DNA of 64,000 nucleotides from Flaccisagitta enflata (GCA_965153355.1 OZ231126.1:40424001-40488000), one strand, 5' to 3'. Shown: positions 39,231-50,588, counted from the first letter of the stretch. Notes: generated from the sequence alone by a model not told the origin. Numbers and translations are program-made.

Positions 39231-39312
<82 letters not shown>
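39224..39312. repeat. (GT)n microsatellite
   Basis: Pure GT tract of nearly 90 bases. Confidence 0.98.
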
Positions 39313-39315
<3 letters not shown>

Positions 39316-39399
39316 TGTATGTGTGTGTGATTGGGCGAATGAGAATGTTCGTTTATATATTACATTTTCCAGCTCATTTATGAGTACATGACGCCAAAT

Positions 39400-39545
39400 T
39401 TTTAGTCGCTTTGTCCATCGGTGGGTCAGTTGGTTGGTTGGTTGGTCGGTCACACTTTACTTTTTCATCAATTCTATTTTTTTAGGTCATTTTAGGTCAT
39501 TCTAAATGTAACTCTCGCACGCGACTTACAGGTGTTGGCCTTGTT
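39400..39545 (-). mobile_element. family B element, hairpin deleted
   Basis: Minus-strand copy: starts AACAAGGCCAACACC, then GTAAGTCGCGTGCGAG, a short AATGACC body and ACCAACCAACC tract. The tail jumps from GACAAAG directly to GCGACTAAAA, so most of the hairpin is missing. Confidence 0.75.
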
Positions 39546-39550
39546 GAATA

Positions 39551-39816
39551 ACAAGGCTGGATACACGGCTACTATAGTCGCGTGCGGGTGGGCAGGGGCA
39601 GTATTTGAGTTACTAAAGCATTTGGCAAGGAGCAGTGAGGCCAAAGATCGTAAAAACATAAAAAAAGTAAAATGGGGACCAACCGACCGACCAACTGACC
39701 GACTGACTGACCGACCGACCGACCAACCGACCAACCGACCGACCGACCGACCGACCGACCGACCGACCGACCAACCAACAAAGCGGGGTGTAGAGTCGCG
39801 TAGCACGCTACTAGAA
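39551..39816 (+). mobile_element. family A element with long GACC tract
   Basis: Starts ACAAGGCTGGATACACGGCT and lies five bases from the head of the family B copy at 39400-39545, giving a head-to-head pair. The GACC/AACC tract is about 100 bases long. The tail is GGGGTGTAGAGTCGCGTAGC and ACGCTACTAGAAA, with two arm mismatches. Confidence 0.82.
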
Positions 39817-40520
39817 ATTAAGTGTTTCAACTTAGTTTTTGCATCATTATCTGGACAATATTGTTGCTGGTATGCTTTTAATAGACAGATTGTCTCTAAG
39901 GATACTTGATGTATACACTTTGATCATATTCTCACCTCAAAAGTGTGTGTGTTTTGAATGAACCTCAAAAGTAATGTCAACTATTCAATTCACATGGAAA
40001 AAGGCAAGATATTCAAGGTTTTTAACAAAAGCTTTCTTTCAATTTTTTTGTTATTTCCTGCTGTTGAAATTCTAAAACTCTGAAATGCAAAGAAATTTTG
40101 TACATCAAAAAAAATAGTTCCTTTCGCAATTGATTTTGGAAGAGAACTATTTTTTTTGTCCAATCTTAAGTCAAAAAAATTTTGTATGTATTTTCAAAAA
40201 CATAGTTCTCTCAGTAATTGATTTTGGAAGAGAACTATATTTTTTGTTCCTATCTTAGAATTTCAACAGACCTCCTGTTGGTTCCGAAAAATGAAATTTT
40301 GAGTAGTTAGCAATATAATTTCTTTATTATTTTTAGCTTTAATTGCTTCTATTTCATGACTAGATGCAAATTTTGCAATGAAACATTGAATATGATTTAT
40401 TTAGATAATCATTTGGGTATAATTACCATATTTCCCCTGAAAAATAGAGTAAGAAATTTAGGATAAGAAAAAGAAATAGGGTTAAAGAATTAAAAGAGAA
40501 AAAAGTGTGGTTTCAACAGA
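39817..40520. other. intergenic with direct duplicate
   Basis: About 40125-40165 and 40218-40258 share TTGATTTTGGAAGAGAACTA and flanks, as diverged tandem copies. No gene seen. Confidence 0.55.
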
Positions 40521-41503
40521 ACAAGGCCGGATACACGGCTACCCTAGTCGCGTGCGGGTATGCAGGAGCTGTGCTGGAAAAGGTCACTGAGGCATCTGGG
40601 CAGGAGCTGTATGCTCGAAAAGCTCAAAAACGCCAAAGAAGTAAATAGTCGCAGAAGCGTTAGATGGTCAGCGGTATCCGTTGCCCCTAAGTGAGTGTAT
40701 GAGGGTGTGAGGAGGTGAGAGGGGCAGCGGCCCCGAAGGAGCCGATGACCTATGCTGTTTTTATTTGAGCCTGGAGGCTGGAATTGGGGCCTTGAAGCTG
40801 GCGCGAATATGAGTATTTTTGCACGCATTATCATGAGATACCTTTTCATCTTGGCTTTCGATTGAGACCTTTCCCAAATATCAATTCCGCCTCCCCTAGC
40901 CTCCCGAGAGCTTCAAAGATGACTCTAACAAGCCTTTTTTCCGCCATTTTCTTTGCCGAAGTTTATTGTTTTTAATTACACAAATCCCTGTGCGCTGAGT
41001 GTAGATATCAATGGCAATCTATCGTGAGCGTATACGGAACATATTGGAGAGGCTTCCCTTTTTGGGCAGCGGCCCCAAAGGGACCGCTCACCTATGCTTT
41101 CACACAGAAGAAATTTCTCCTCCTTCTCCCCGTACCCCCCCCCCACCTCTTAGCTCAAATCCCAGCTTCAAGGCCCCAATTCCAGCCTCCAGGGTCAAAT
41201 AAAAACAGCATAGGTCATCAGCTCCTTCGGGGCCGCTGCCCCTCTCACCACCTCACACCCTCATACACTCACTTAGGGGCAGCGGGTACCGCTGACCATC
41301 TAACGATTTGGGTCTTGAGGCTGAAAGTGGGGGGGGGGGTTTCGGGGAGAAGGAGGAGAAATTTTTCCTGTGTGAAAGCATAGGTCATCAGCCCCTTTGG
41401 GGCCGCTGCCCAAAAGGGGACCAACCAACCGACCAACCGACCGACCAACCAACCAACGGACCGACGTAGCGGGGTGTAGAGTCGCGTAGCACACGACTAA
41501 AAA
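40521..41503 (+). mobile_element. family A element split by nested insertion
   Basis: Left part 40521-40645 begins ACAAGGCCGGATACACGGCT and stops at GCCAAAGAAGTAAA. The right part resumes at about 41412 with AAGGGGACCAACCAACCGAC and ends TCGCGTAGCACACGACTAAA. Together they make one ordinary family A copy of about 220 bases. Confidence 0.82.
40646..41411. mobile_element. family E inverted pair nested in a family A element
   Basis: 40655-40803 (AGATGGTCAGCGGTATCCG to GGGGCCTTGAAGCTGG) is complementary to about 41160-41306. Two copies of the other end, GGGCAGCGGCCCC with CATAGGTCATCAGC-type flank, lie at about 41057-41125 and 41320-41411. The middle 40804-41055 is unrelated unique sequence. The arrangement looks like two family E copies in opposite orientation. 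Confidence 0.65.
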
Positions 41504-42860
41504 TCCACATTTAAAGTTAAGAAGATTATAACTACAGTGAAAAACTATATATTCTAATGTGTATCTGTAATTTTTGATGAAATAAAAAGCATAATTGAAA
41601 TGTTTTTTTTTTTTTCGATGGGGGGCGCTAATTAGAGGAACTATGGTATTCAGCATCATTCTTTTCAAATTTTTAATTTTAGTCCCTGTTGAAACAAAAA
41701 GGCTGCCATTGGAAGGACGCTGTCATATTCAAATGCTTATGAATGAGATGAAGCCAAAAAACGATGCCTCCATAATGGATACCTAAGAGAGTCGTCACAT
41801 GATATATGAGTATACATCCACCCTTCATCATTTTTAGATGTGTCCACGTTGTTCTTGCAGTTGTTGTCCTTGTCGTTGTTGCCCCTATTGTCATTGTCCC
41901 TAATGTCATCGTTGTCGTAATCGTTGTGGTTATTGTTGTTGTTTTCATTGTGGTTCTAAAATTTTATACTCGAGGAAAAAAGATCTAAGCACACAAAAAA
42001 TGCGCATATTTCTAGCTGCTTTCATTGCCAGGTATGGCGGCTATCGCCATGAGGAAAAAAGTCATAAGCATTGATCACTTTTCATCAAGCTTTTGTCCTC
42101 AGTCACTGCAATCTTTTTTTTATTTATTAGATCAAATCAAAAACGATCGTATGTATTGATTGCACTGAAAATCAGAGAAAAATAGGACTGAGCCAAATGA
42201 GCTACATGAGCTGAAACATTTAAAGTCACTCAACCAGACAACCAACTATTCTCATTGATCCGCTTTTTTTGTATTTGCATGCTCACATCAAAACATAATG
42301 TTTTTATCCCATTTGATTTCAGAAAAAAAGACTGAGCTAAATAAGCTAGAATACTAGAAATAATTCATTGCAAAGGACAAAACTGAATGTTTACTTTAAG
42401 CCAAAGATGGATAATGTACTCCAAAAGGTTTGCAAGTAATGACTGGAAACACTTTTTTCAAAGATATGAAATTGACGCCGAAATTGGAGTGATTTGGATG
42501 ATTTACTTTTTTCCATCTACTTCATAATGATGGTGTTTTAAGTAAATCTGTTGATTGGGTAATGCTATAAATTGATTTTTGGTACAAAAAGGACGGGTTT
42601 TTCATCCAATTTTGAAAAGAAAAGCATGGGAACAGCACTTTATCACCTAAAATGTCTTTACTCTAATCAGAATGACTTGAAATTGGACAAGGATTCTGCA
42701 CAAAATTGCACTAGTTTCTCAAATCGTTTGATACCGAGATATAGCTTTGAAGGCTGTTTCTTGATATTATGCAATGATTTCTTTTTGGATAAGCAAACGT
42801 CCAGCAATTTTCATCAATTCCAGATCATCCCCAACTAATTTGCTTTGGCATTGTATGAGT
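41504..42860. other. intergenic, GTTGTC-rich patch
   Basis: About 41850-41950 is a degenerate GTTGTTGTC/GTCATTGTCC run resembling the one at 43.9-44.2 kb. A plus-strand frame at 42572-42838 has no recognisable domain. No gene called. Confidence 0.5.
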
Positions 42861-42954
42861 AAACTGGGGACCAACCAACCAACCCACCAACCGACCGACC
42901 GACCGACCAATGGACCAACATAGCGGGGTTTAGAGTCGCCTAGCACGCGACTAA
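42861..42954 (+). mobile_element. family A element, tail portion
   Basis: AACTGGGGACCAACCAACCC and a GACC tract, then GGGGTTTAGAGTCGCCTAGC and ACGCGACTAA. The head is missing. Confidence 0.75.
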
Positions 42955-43611
42955 GAGTTTAAATCAAAATCAACAATTTTTTCTGTGTTATTTTATATCT
43001 CATAAATGATTTATGGTATCTTATATTTATCCTTTTACATGACATTGAGAGTCTTTCTAAGGCTATATATACATTTATCTGTCTTTTTGTGTTTGACTGT
43101 CTGTCCTTACGTCTGTCTGTCTTTCTTTCTGTTCATCTTCAGCTCTGACTGTCTGTATATCTGTTGACCATTTGCACAAATACTTGAATAATGAGTATAA
43201 CAATTGCTTGTGATGCTGTTTAAATCAAGGCAAAAAATTAGAAATTCGATTTAACAACATTCGGATTTAAAGACCAAAAATCCCCAGTCCCATCAAGGTC
43301 TCAAGGTTCCCACTGTATTTTGATCTTTGGGCTAAGTTAATGGTGAAAAAAAAGTAATTTCATGCAAAAACCCAAAGAAGAGGAAGAGCAAAAAAAAACA
43401 ATTGATCATCAGGAGACAGATAAAAAGATGTACAAACGGACAGACAGACTGACCTACAAACTAATAGACTTACCTAGCGGGTCGTAGAATTAAAAACTAA
43501 GAAAACAAGGCGTTGGGGCATATTGAAAATTGAAGCACAACAACTTTCCCAAACATAAACATGACATTTCCTCATGCATTGCGTTTATCATCATAATCAC
43601 CATCATCATTG

Positions 43612-43612
<1 letters not shown>
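42955..43612. other. intergenic, no gene seen
   Basis: Contains TGTCTGTC-type patches at about 43080-43160 and an ACAGACAGACTGACC patch at 43435-43455. No exon recognised. Confidence 0.5.

Positions 43613-43686
<74 letters not shown>
43613..43686. repeat. (ATC)n microsatellite
   Basis: Pure ATC/TCA trinucleotide tract, giving poly-His, Ser or Ile (plus) and poly-Met (minus) artefact frames. Confidence 0.97.
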
Positions 43687-43741
43687 CCCTTATCATCATC
43701 TTCATCTTCCTCTCTATCCTTTTCATATATCATTCATGCCA

Positions 43742-43835
43742 TCGTCTTTTTGGGCAGCGGCCCGAAGGGGCCTCAACACCACGATGCTAAACAATATCAA
43801 TGGGGCATCGGGAACCGCTGACCATGATGACGCTT
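43742..43835 (-). mobile_element. family E element, short copy
   Basis: On the minus strand: GCGTCATCATGGTCAGCGGT and CCCGATGCCCC at one end, CCCTTCGGGCCGCTGCCC then AAAAAG at the other. It is about 90 bases and lacks the internal minisatellite. Confidence 0.65.
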
Positions 43836-43845
43836 GAGCGGCCTG

Positions 43846-43846
43846 T

Positions 43847-43917
<71 letters not shown>

Positions 43918-44099
43918 GATGTAAGCTTTGCTGTCGTCGTAGTTATTGTTATCCCTGTAGTCTTTGGCATTGTTGTTGTTGTCCTTGCCGTTGTTGTCCT
44001 TGTTGTTGTTGCCCATGTCGTCACTGTCCTTAATGTCATCGTTGTTGTTATTGTCGTTGTCATCTTCGTTGTAGTTATTGCTTTTGTAGTTTTTGTTGG

Positions 44100-44149
<50 letters not shown>

Positions 44150-44170
44150 TTGTTAATGTTGTTGTTATAG
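43846..44170. repeat. (TTG)n arrays with degenerate GTTGTC middle
   Basis: Pure TTG at 43846-43919 and 44093-44150, joined by GTTGTCCTTGCCGTTGTTGT-like sequence. Confidence 0.95.
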
Positions 44171-44726
44171 TTGGTGAAGGTCCCCTAAAATGGGCAAAAG
44201 AAACGGCGATGGTAGGCAAAGAAGTGTGTCCAACTGTGCGACGGTTCACAATCGAGATTTTTAGCTCGTACATCGAGAAGCATGACATCAGCTAGTATTT
44301 CAAATTTCAGGACAATCGCATCAATAGTTTAGAAGTTATAGCCTTTTTCATACTTAAAAAGTAAGATCGAAAACCGACGTTCTTTTTTTCCGTTCTTTCT
44401 TTGAACTCGCCCCCAATCAAATTTTTAAAATTTTTTTGAAAAAAGTAAGGTTACAGAATTTTGGATCTAGGCGAATGAAACAATTTTCTATCGATTGCAC
44501 CCCTCTTTTGAAAACCATTTTTCAAAAAAATATTTTGTAATTTTTTTTGCTAAGTCCCTGAGGCGCGATAAAAAAAATTACATAGTTTTTTTAAAAAAAT
44601 GAAAATACAAGATTTTGGATCCAGGCAAATCAAACAATTTCCTATTGATAGCACCCCACTTTTGAAAACCATCTTTAAAAAAAATATTTTGTGATTTTTT
44701 TTGCGCGACACAAAAATTTTTAAAGT
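44171..44726. repeat. about 150-base direct repeat block
   Basis: A unit around AAGATTTTGGATC, CAAACAATTTCCTATTGAT and GCACCCCACTTTTGAAAACC occurs at about 44455 and 44607, and again at about 45115 after a transposon. Confidence 0.8.
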
Positions 44727-45098
44727 TTTTAGTCGCGTGCACGCGACTCTACAACCCGCTTTGTCCGTCCGTCCGTCCGTCCGTCAGTCCGTCGGTCCGT
44801 CCATCTGTCCGTCACACTTTACTTTTTTGTACTATAACGTCAACTCTTAGGTCATTTTAAGTCATTCTATGTCATTTATAGTTTTTCTCAGTCATTTTGA
44901 GTCATTCTAAGTCATTTTATGTCATTGTAAGTCATTTTAAGTTATATTAAGTCATTTTTGGTCATTAGGGTTTTTTCTCATTTTGAGTCAATTTTGGTCA
45001 TTTTAGGTCATTCTAAGTCATTGAAAGTCATTTTAAGTCATTCTAAGTTGTTCTTTGTCTGTAAGTCTCGCACGCGTCTTATAGGTGTTGGCCTTGTT
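44727..45098 (-). mobile_element. family B hairpin-tailed element, complete copy
   Basis: Minus-strand copy: starts AACAAGGCCAACACCTATAA, then GACGCGTGCGAG, a long body of about 10-base AATGACTTA units, a GGACGGACGGAC tract and the perfect palindrome AGTCGCGTGCACGCGACT with AAAAA. It is inserted between two units of a direct repeat at a T-rich site. Confidence 0.88.
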
Positions 45099-45842
45099 TG
45101 AAAAAAAGTGAAAATACAAGATTTTGGATCTAGGCAAATTAAACAATTTCCTATTGATTGCACCCCACTTTTTTTTTTTTTTTAAATTCTCAAACAGAGC
45201 TTTTTTGGGGGCCCTAAGAAGAAAATAATAATGTTTAGTTAAAGCCGACGGCAAGAGAAATCAAATCTCCATCGATCAAAACCAAGAACACCTAGATCAG
45301 TGGTGATTTGCACCTTCAATGAATCTCAACACTTCAGGAGGCGAGTTTTTTGTCCTTGACAATCAGTTTAAGCCGAGGACTATAACATAGCACTGATTGT
45401 GTAGTAAGCCGTTGTTTGTTGTTTGTTTGTTGTTGTTGTGTCAACCCTTAAAAACTAGGGAACCAGTACTCAGATGTTTATGAAACTTTGTCAGTGTTAT
45501 TTTTAGAGCATTACTATCCTGTGTACCAACTTTCAACAACATTCATGAATGTTTAATACCCTTTGCCTCTTATTTTTGTAGTATTATTAATTCTTGGACT
45601 TGTGCAATTTACATAGGGGAAGGGTAGTAAAGGTTCACCAATGTTGTTTAAACTTGTTTTGGAAGTTCATTGTAGTAATTAAAGCTCCCCTGCAAGATTT
45701 CAGATAATTCTGAGTATTGGTTTAGAAGATATTAGGGTATTTTGCTAGTAATATTAATTCCTAGACTTGTGCAATTTACATAGGGGAAGGGTAGTAAAGG
45801 TTCACCAATGTTGTTTAAACTTGTTTTGAAGGTTCATTGCAG
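45099..45842. repeat. direct repeats flanking the LINE
   Basis: 45115-45175 continues the repeat at 44455. About 45590-45690 and 45753-45842 are copies of one unit (GGACTTGTGCAATTTACATA, GGGGAAGGGTAGTAAAGGTT). The unit's next part (AATTAAAGCTCCCCTGCAAG) appears at 45678 and again at 49629, on the far side of the LINE. Confidence 0.8.
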
Positions 45843-45884
45843 GGAGCCCAGTCGTCTTTTTTTTCATCGCTATATGCTACTTAC

Positions 45885-46462
45885 TCTGTCGGAAATACAC
45901 CAGCAACTATCACTCTCGTTGTAGATGAGTTATGGGTCTGGTTTTTTTCCCAGGGCAGAAGAACAAACAAAAGGGCACGGAGAAGCCTAAAGAGCTGATC
46001 CGGTGCAAAGTTGAGTGAGCTGGCTGGGGTTTGAATGTGAGGTACAGGTTGTGGTAAAATGTGGCGGAAAAGTGGCAAAGCCCAGTAAGGGGGCCAAAAT
46101 TTTTTTTTGTCACTGTGAAAGTGCTTGAGTTGGCATTTAGTAGTAAGGGGGCATAGATACGAGTGATTTGTGCCAAGCACATCAAATATTACTTATTTTT
46201 ACATAGGTATATTAGCCTATTATCGGTTGCCGCTGACACGATAAAAGCGGATCTGATTTCGAGAGGAATCGACGTCATCAGGTTGGAGGAGAATGAGACG
46301 CAACATCAGCGTTTCAAATCCTTCAAATTAGTCGTCAAACAATCGGACTTCGATACTCTGCTGAGGCAAGGAGCTTGGCCCGAAGGTGTCCTTTTCCGTC
46401 GCTTTTGGAAGCCGCGTAACATGAACACAGTCACAGGCCAGGAGCAGACTCTCGCCACTTAA
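45885..46462 (+). pseudogene. LINE ORF1 remnant
   Basis: Two pieces. Around 45888-45950 the frame reads GNTPATITLVVDEL, the style of the N-terminus of CR1-type ORF1. From about 46225 to 46462 it reads VAADTIKADLISRGIDVIRL and ends WPEGVLFRRFWKPRN, the typical end of the nucleic-acid-binding part of such ORF1 proteins. The section between is not readable, suggesting deletion or rearrangement. The second piece ends TAA, and the endonuclease ATG follows one codon later in the same frame. Confidence 0.6.
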
Positions 46463-46465
46463 CAA

Positions 46466-47453
46466 ATGCCTGTAAATCTTATAACTCACAACGTCAATGG
46501 ATTCGACCGAAACGAAAGCTTTGTCCGAGATTCCTGTCTTTCTCATTTGCCATGTATCTATGGCATTCAGGAGCACTGGCTCCGTCCGCCCTTGAAGCGC
46601 CATGCTGGAGTCAGTAAACTGATGAGTATAGATCCCAATCGGTTGGGGAACAAGCGCGATGAAGAAAAAGATGCATAATAAAATTCTACATGGACGACCT
46701 TATGGTGGAACAGGGTATGTTTGGAGCAAATCGCTTTCTAACTCTATCAAAACACGATGTGAATACACTCATGAGAGAGTAACTGTATTGGAAATAACGA
46801 CAAATATCGGATCTGTTCTATTAATAGATTGCTATATGCCTTTTTTTGATGCCCGCAATGTTGAATCACAAACTAATATATTCATTGAAACTCTTAGTTT
46901 TGTAGACTCAGTTATACAAGACAATCCTGGATCTAAATTTATTTTACTCGGTGATATGAACTGTAACATTTACAATACAAACAATCGTTTTACTACAGTA
47001 TTGACCTCTTTCTTGACTGACAGAAACTTGATCTGTACTTACGACTTAAAAGCTGATTTCCCTAGGAATTCTGCATATTCACGATTTGATCTAAAGAGAA
47101 ATTCTTTTTCATTATTGGACTATGTATTTGTTAGTTCTGATCTTTGTCAATTTGTTGATGTAGTAGAAATAACTAATCCATCTCTCAATATGTCTGACCA
47201 TTTACCTGTTCTGGTATCTTTTTCATTTGATATTGAAACTTTTACTTACGGTTCTAATCCTCTTCCAAGTATGATTGATTGGAAAAAAGTCAATGGTGAA
47301 ATTCGCTCCAGGTATAATGAAACTATGGAATGTTGTTTAGCCAATATCGTTATCCCTGATATTTTACATGGTTCACATGCCTGCAAAGACTCCTCTCATA
47401 TTTGTAGCATAGATGGTATTACAATGAAATTGTATAAAAACCGCCGAGTGTGA
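46466..47453 (+). pseudogene. LINE AP-endonuclease domain
   Basis: Endonuclease/exonuclease/phosphatase fold that nicks target DNA in target-primed reverse transcription. Visible motifs in order: THNVNGF, IQEHWL, HGRPYGGTGYVW, GDMNCNI, SLLDYVFVS and the catalytic-His motif SDHLPV. The reading frame shifts once near 46670 and again near 47440, so the domain is not translated as one piece. Core catalytic motifs look intact. Confidence 0.87.
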
Positions 47454-49259
47454 ATTACCTCGTTTTACTCCAACTGTACGCAAGGGTTACTGGAATGAGC
47501 AGTTATCACAACTTAAAAATGATTCACTAATAGCACACAACTATTGGAAGCTCAATGGATGTCCTAAAAATGGTCCAATTTTTGAGACCAAAAAAGATGC
47601 GTATTACAAATATAAATATAAACTTTTTTTACGCAAATGCAAGTCTAATCGTGATCAGGATTATGTTGATGCTCTTTATGTTGATTTGGCTGAAGGAGAT
47701 TCTTACAAATATTACAATAACACTAAAAGACGTGGTGATGTTTACGTCAATAATTTACGAAATAACGTTGATATAGCAAATTGTTTTGCCAACTCATTCG
47801 AAAAAATTTATGAATCACGTGATGTAGCTCAATCATTGAAATTAGAAAATGATTTTAAAACCTCTACTTTCAATACTGTAATACACACGCCGCAGACTCA
47901 CTTTCTGAATATTATCTTTCTTGGAATGACATTGTTAACGTTTTGTCTACTTTAAAAACGGGAGAAGCAACGTCTAACTTTTTAAAGGCTGAACATATTT
48001 TATCAGGTTCACCCAAATTTGCCATTCATATACATTTATTATTTAATGCAATGATCCAGCATGCATATGTTCCCTATGAATTTCTTCATGGTGTAATAAC
48101 TCCCCTTATTAAGGATACTGAAGGAGACTATTCTGATATGAACAATTATCGTGGCTTAACACTTAGTGTAGTATTTTCAAATCTGTTTGAACAGGCGTTG
48201 TTATTGAAAGTTGGACATTTACTGACTACGGATTCACTACAATTTGGTTACAAGAGACGGCACTCATGTACTCACGCAATTTTTGCATTACAAACCACTA
48301 TTGAATATTTTAGAGAACGTGGATCAAATTTATTAACTGCCTTTCTTGACTGTAGTAAGGGATTCGACAAAATCAATCACAGTGGAATTTTCATCAAATT
48401 AATGCAGCGCAGAATTCCTTTATGCTTCTTGAACATGCTAATATATTGGTACTCTAATCTGACGAGCACTGTTAAATGGAATGGTACATATAGTCGGTCA
48501 TTTGTGGTACGTTCTGGAGTGCGCCAAGGTGGCGTTTTAAGCCCTCATTTGTTTGCCATCTATGTTGACAACCTGATTGTTTTACTTGGAAAACTAAAAG
48601 TAGGATGTCAGATTCTTGATGAATTTGTAGCGGCATTAGTATATGCGGATGATTTTTGCCTTTTAGCACCGTGTAGATCAGCTTTACAACTACTTCTTGA
48701 CACATGTGTGAAATATGGTAATGAGTGGTGTCTGTCATACAATCCTAGTAAATCTAAAGTTATGCTTTTTGGAAAGATTACTTCTGCAAATAGTGTTCCA
48801 TTGAAAATGTATTCTAAAGACTTAGATGTTGTTAAAGAGTACAAATACGTTGGAGTTACTGTCGTTGGAGGTGATACGATTACTTTTTCTACACTAAGAC
48901 CTCTTATGCGATTTAGATGTTCTGCAAATACGATTTTGAATGCACCAACTACCTCGTCGGAAATGGTTTCAATGAAATTGCTTTATACAGTATGCGTTCC
49001 CAATCTTACTTATGCATGTGAGTCTCTCAACTACACTAATGCACAATTTCAACCTATGAATGTTGCTATTAACGATTGTCTATGGAAGAACTTTGGTTAT
49101 AATCGGTGGGAATGTGTTCGATATCTGAGAGAAACGCTTGGCTATCCCTCTCTGACAGAAATTTTTCACTCGAGATCGCGAACGTTTTACAATCGAATGC
49201 CTTTTCTTAAAAACGCAACGCTTACTCTCCTCAATTCGTTTTCTTTTGACAAAGAGTAA
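47449..49259 (+). pseudogene. LINE reverse transcriptase domain
   Basis: RNA-dependent DNA polymerase of the element. A linker frame (FTPTVRKGYWNEQLSQLKND and onwards) runs to about 47900, then shifts into the frame that stays open from 47943 to the TAA at 49257. Motifs: NYRGLTLSVVFSNLFEQAL, FLDCSKGFDKINH, GVRQGGVLSPHLF, and the catalytic YADD at 48642-48653. The C-terminal part reads like the usual non-LTR thumb and connection region. There is no RNase H. The YADD box is intact, but the shifts disable the protein. Confidence 0.9.
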
Positions 49260-49371
49260 GTTTTTACCTTTTTCTATTTTTTCTGTTTTTTTTTCCCTTT
49301 TTAATCTAGAAAAGCAGTGTTGTGTGTATGTATACTCTGTCTTCGTGACAAATAAAAGATCATTATTATTA

Positions 49372-49716
49372 GCCTAAATATGTTATATCAAATCGCTGAA
49401 ATTTGTTCAAATTAGAGGGTAGATCCATATTTTGAGGTCATTTTTCCTAAAAATTGAGTTCGTGAGGGCTGAAAAACTTATCATTTAGTCAAATCAAGGG
49501 TTCTTGATAATGTACAACCAATCATTGGTACATTTTAAAGCATATTGGTGTCACTAAGGGTATTTCAAAGATAGTCCAAATTGTGCTTATTGAGAAAATC
49601 TTGGTACGTCCTGGCATCCTTGCATCAATTAAAGCTCCCCTGCAAGATTACAGTAAGAAAATATAAGGGTATTTATGATGTATCTAGTAACATTATATCC
49701 TGGACTTAAGATTTTT
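49372..49716. other. direct-repeat sequence downstream of the LINE
   Basis: From about 49627 this continues the repeat unit interrupted by the LINE (AATTAAAGCTCCCCTGCAAG, then CTAGTAACATTATATCCTGG). Confidence 0.6.
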
Positions 49717-49980
49717 TTTTCTTTGGAATCTTTTTTTTTTTTTTTTTGAAATTTTTTTCTTTTTTTTTTTTTTGAATAAAAAACTTTTTTTTTTTGAATT
49801 TTTTTTTTTAAATTTTTTTTTTTGAATTTTTTTTCTGAAAACAATTTTTTTTCTTTTTTTTGTTGAAAAAAATTTTTTTTTGAATTTTTTTCTTTTTTTT
49901 TTTTAATTTTTTTAAAAAAATTTTTGAAAAATTGAAAATTGAAAAAAATTTTTTTTTGAAATTTTTTTTTTTGGACTTGA
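49717..49980. repeat. T-rich low-complexity tract
   Basis: Runs of T separated by GAA/AAA (TTTTTTTGAATTTTTTTT). Lys/Phe frames across it are artefacts. Confidence 0.93.
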
Positions 49981-49989
49981 AGGTATGCA

Positions 49990-50115
49990 ATTGGTAGCCG
50001 GGTCAGACCGAGTAGCTGGGTCAGACTGAGTAGCCAGGTCAGACTGAGTAGCAGGGTCAGACTGAGTAGCTGGGTCAGACTGAGTAGCCGGGTCAGATTG
50101 AGTAGCCGGGTCGGA
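49990..50115. repeat. 18-base minisatellite
   Basis: About seven tandem copies of GGGTCAGACTGAGTAGC plus one variable base. The period is divisible by three, hence an ATQSDP peptide-repeat frame on the minus strand that is not a gene. Confidence 0.95.
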
Positions 50116-50290
50116 CACCAAATAGACTACAGTCAAGGACTGTTGTTTTTAAGCTTTTTTGTTGTTTCAAAACGAGATGCGCTTTCAGCCTTAGAAATTT
50201 TAAGTTGTAGCTTGTCCCCTATAACCACTATATGATGCTCCCTAGCAACAGCTAAACGAGCAATATTCTTACAGAACATACTGTGGGAAA
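50116..50290. other. intergenic, no gene seen
   Basis: Short unique stretch before the GTT arrays. Confidence 0.45.
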
Positions 50291-50362
50291 GTTGTTGTAA
50301 ATTAAATTTAAAACAATGTTGTTGTCATCGCTGTCAGTTGTTGTTGTTGATGTTGCTTCATA

Positions 50363-50436
<74 letters not shown>

Positions 50437-50467
50437 AGTTGTTGTTGTTGTTGTTGTGGTTGTGGTT

Positions 50468-50498
<31 letters not shown>

Positions 50499-50530
50499 TT
50501 GTTTCTGTTGTTGTTGTTGTTGTTGTTGTT

Positions 50531-50561
<31 letters not shown>

Positions 50562-50588
50562 CTATTTTTGTTGTTGTCAGAGACATGG

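Larger units (their letters stand above)
45843..49371 (+). mobile_element. CR1/L2-type non-LTR retrotransposon, degenerate
   Basis: About 3.5 kb, nearly full length. The order is ORF1 remnant, AP-endonuclease, reverse transcriptase, and a short 3' end with AATAAAAG and ATTATTATT, the microsatellite-like end typical of CR1/L2 elements. There is no long A tail. It interrupts a direct repeat unit seen at 45678 and 49629. The coding part needs three frame changes (near 46670, 47440 and 47900), so it is inactive. The clade is inferred from domain style and the 3' end. Confidence 0.87.

Noticed and set aside
42572-42838. Plus-strand frame of 88 codons
   Set aside because: No domain, no splice signals supporting it, and AT-rich non-coding composition.
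45881-46185. Minus-strand frames of 91-99 codons
   Set aside because: They are antisense to the degraded ORF1 region of the LINE and match no family.
49912-50136. ATQSDP repeat peptide
   Set aside because: An 18-base minisatellite with a period divisible by three; no gene context.
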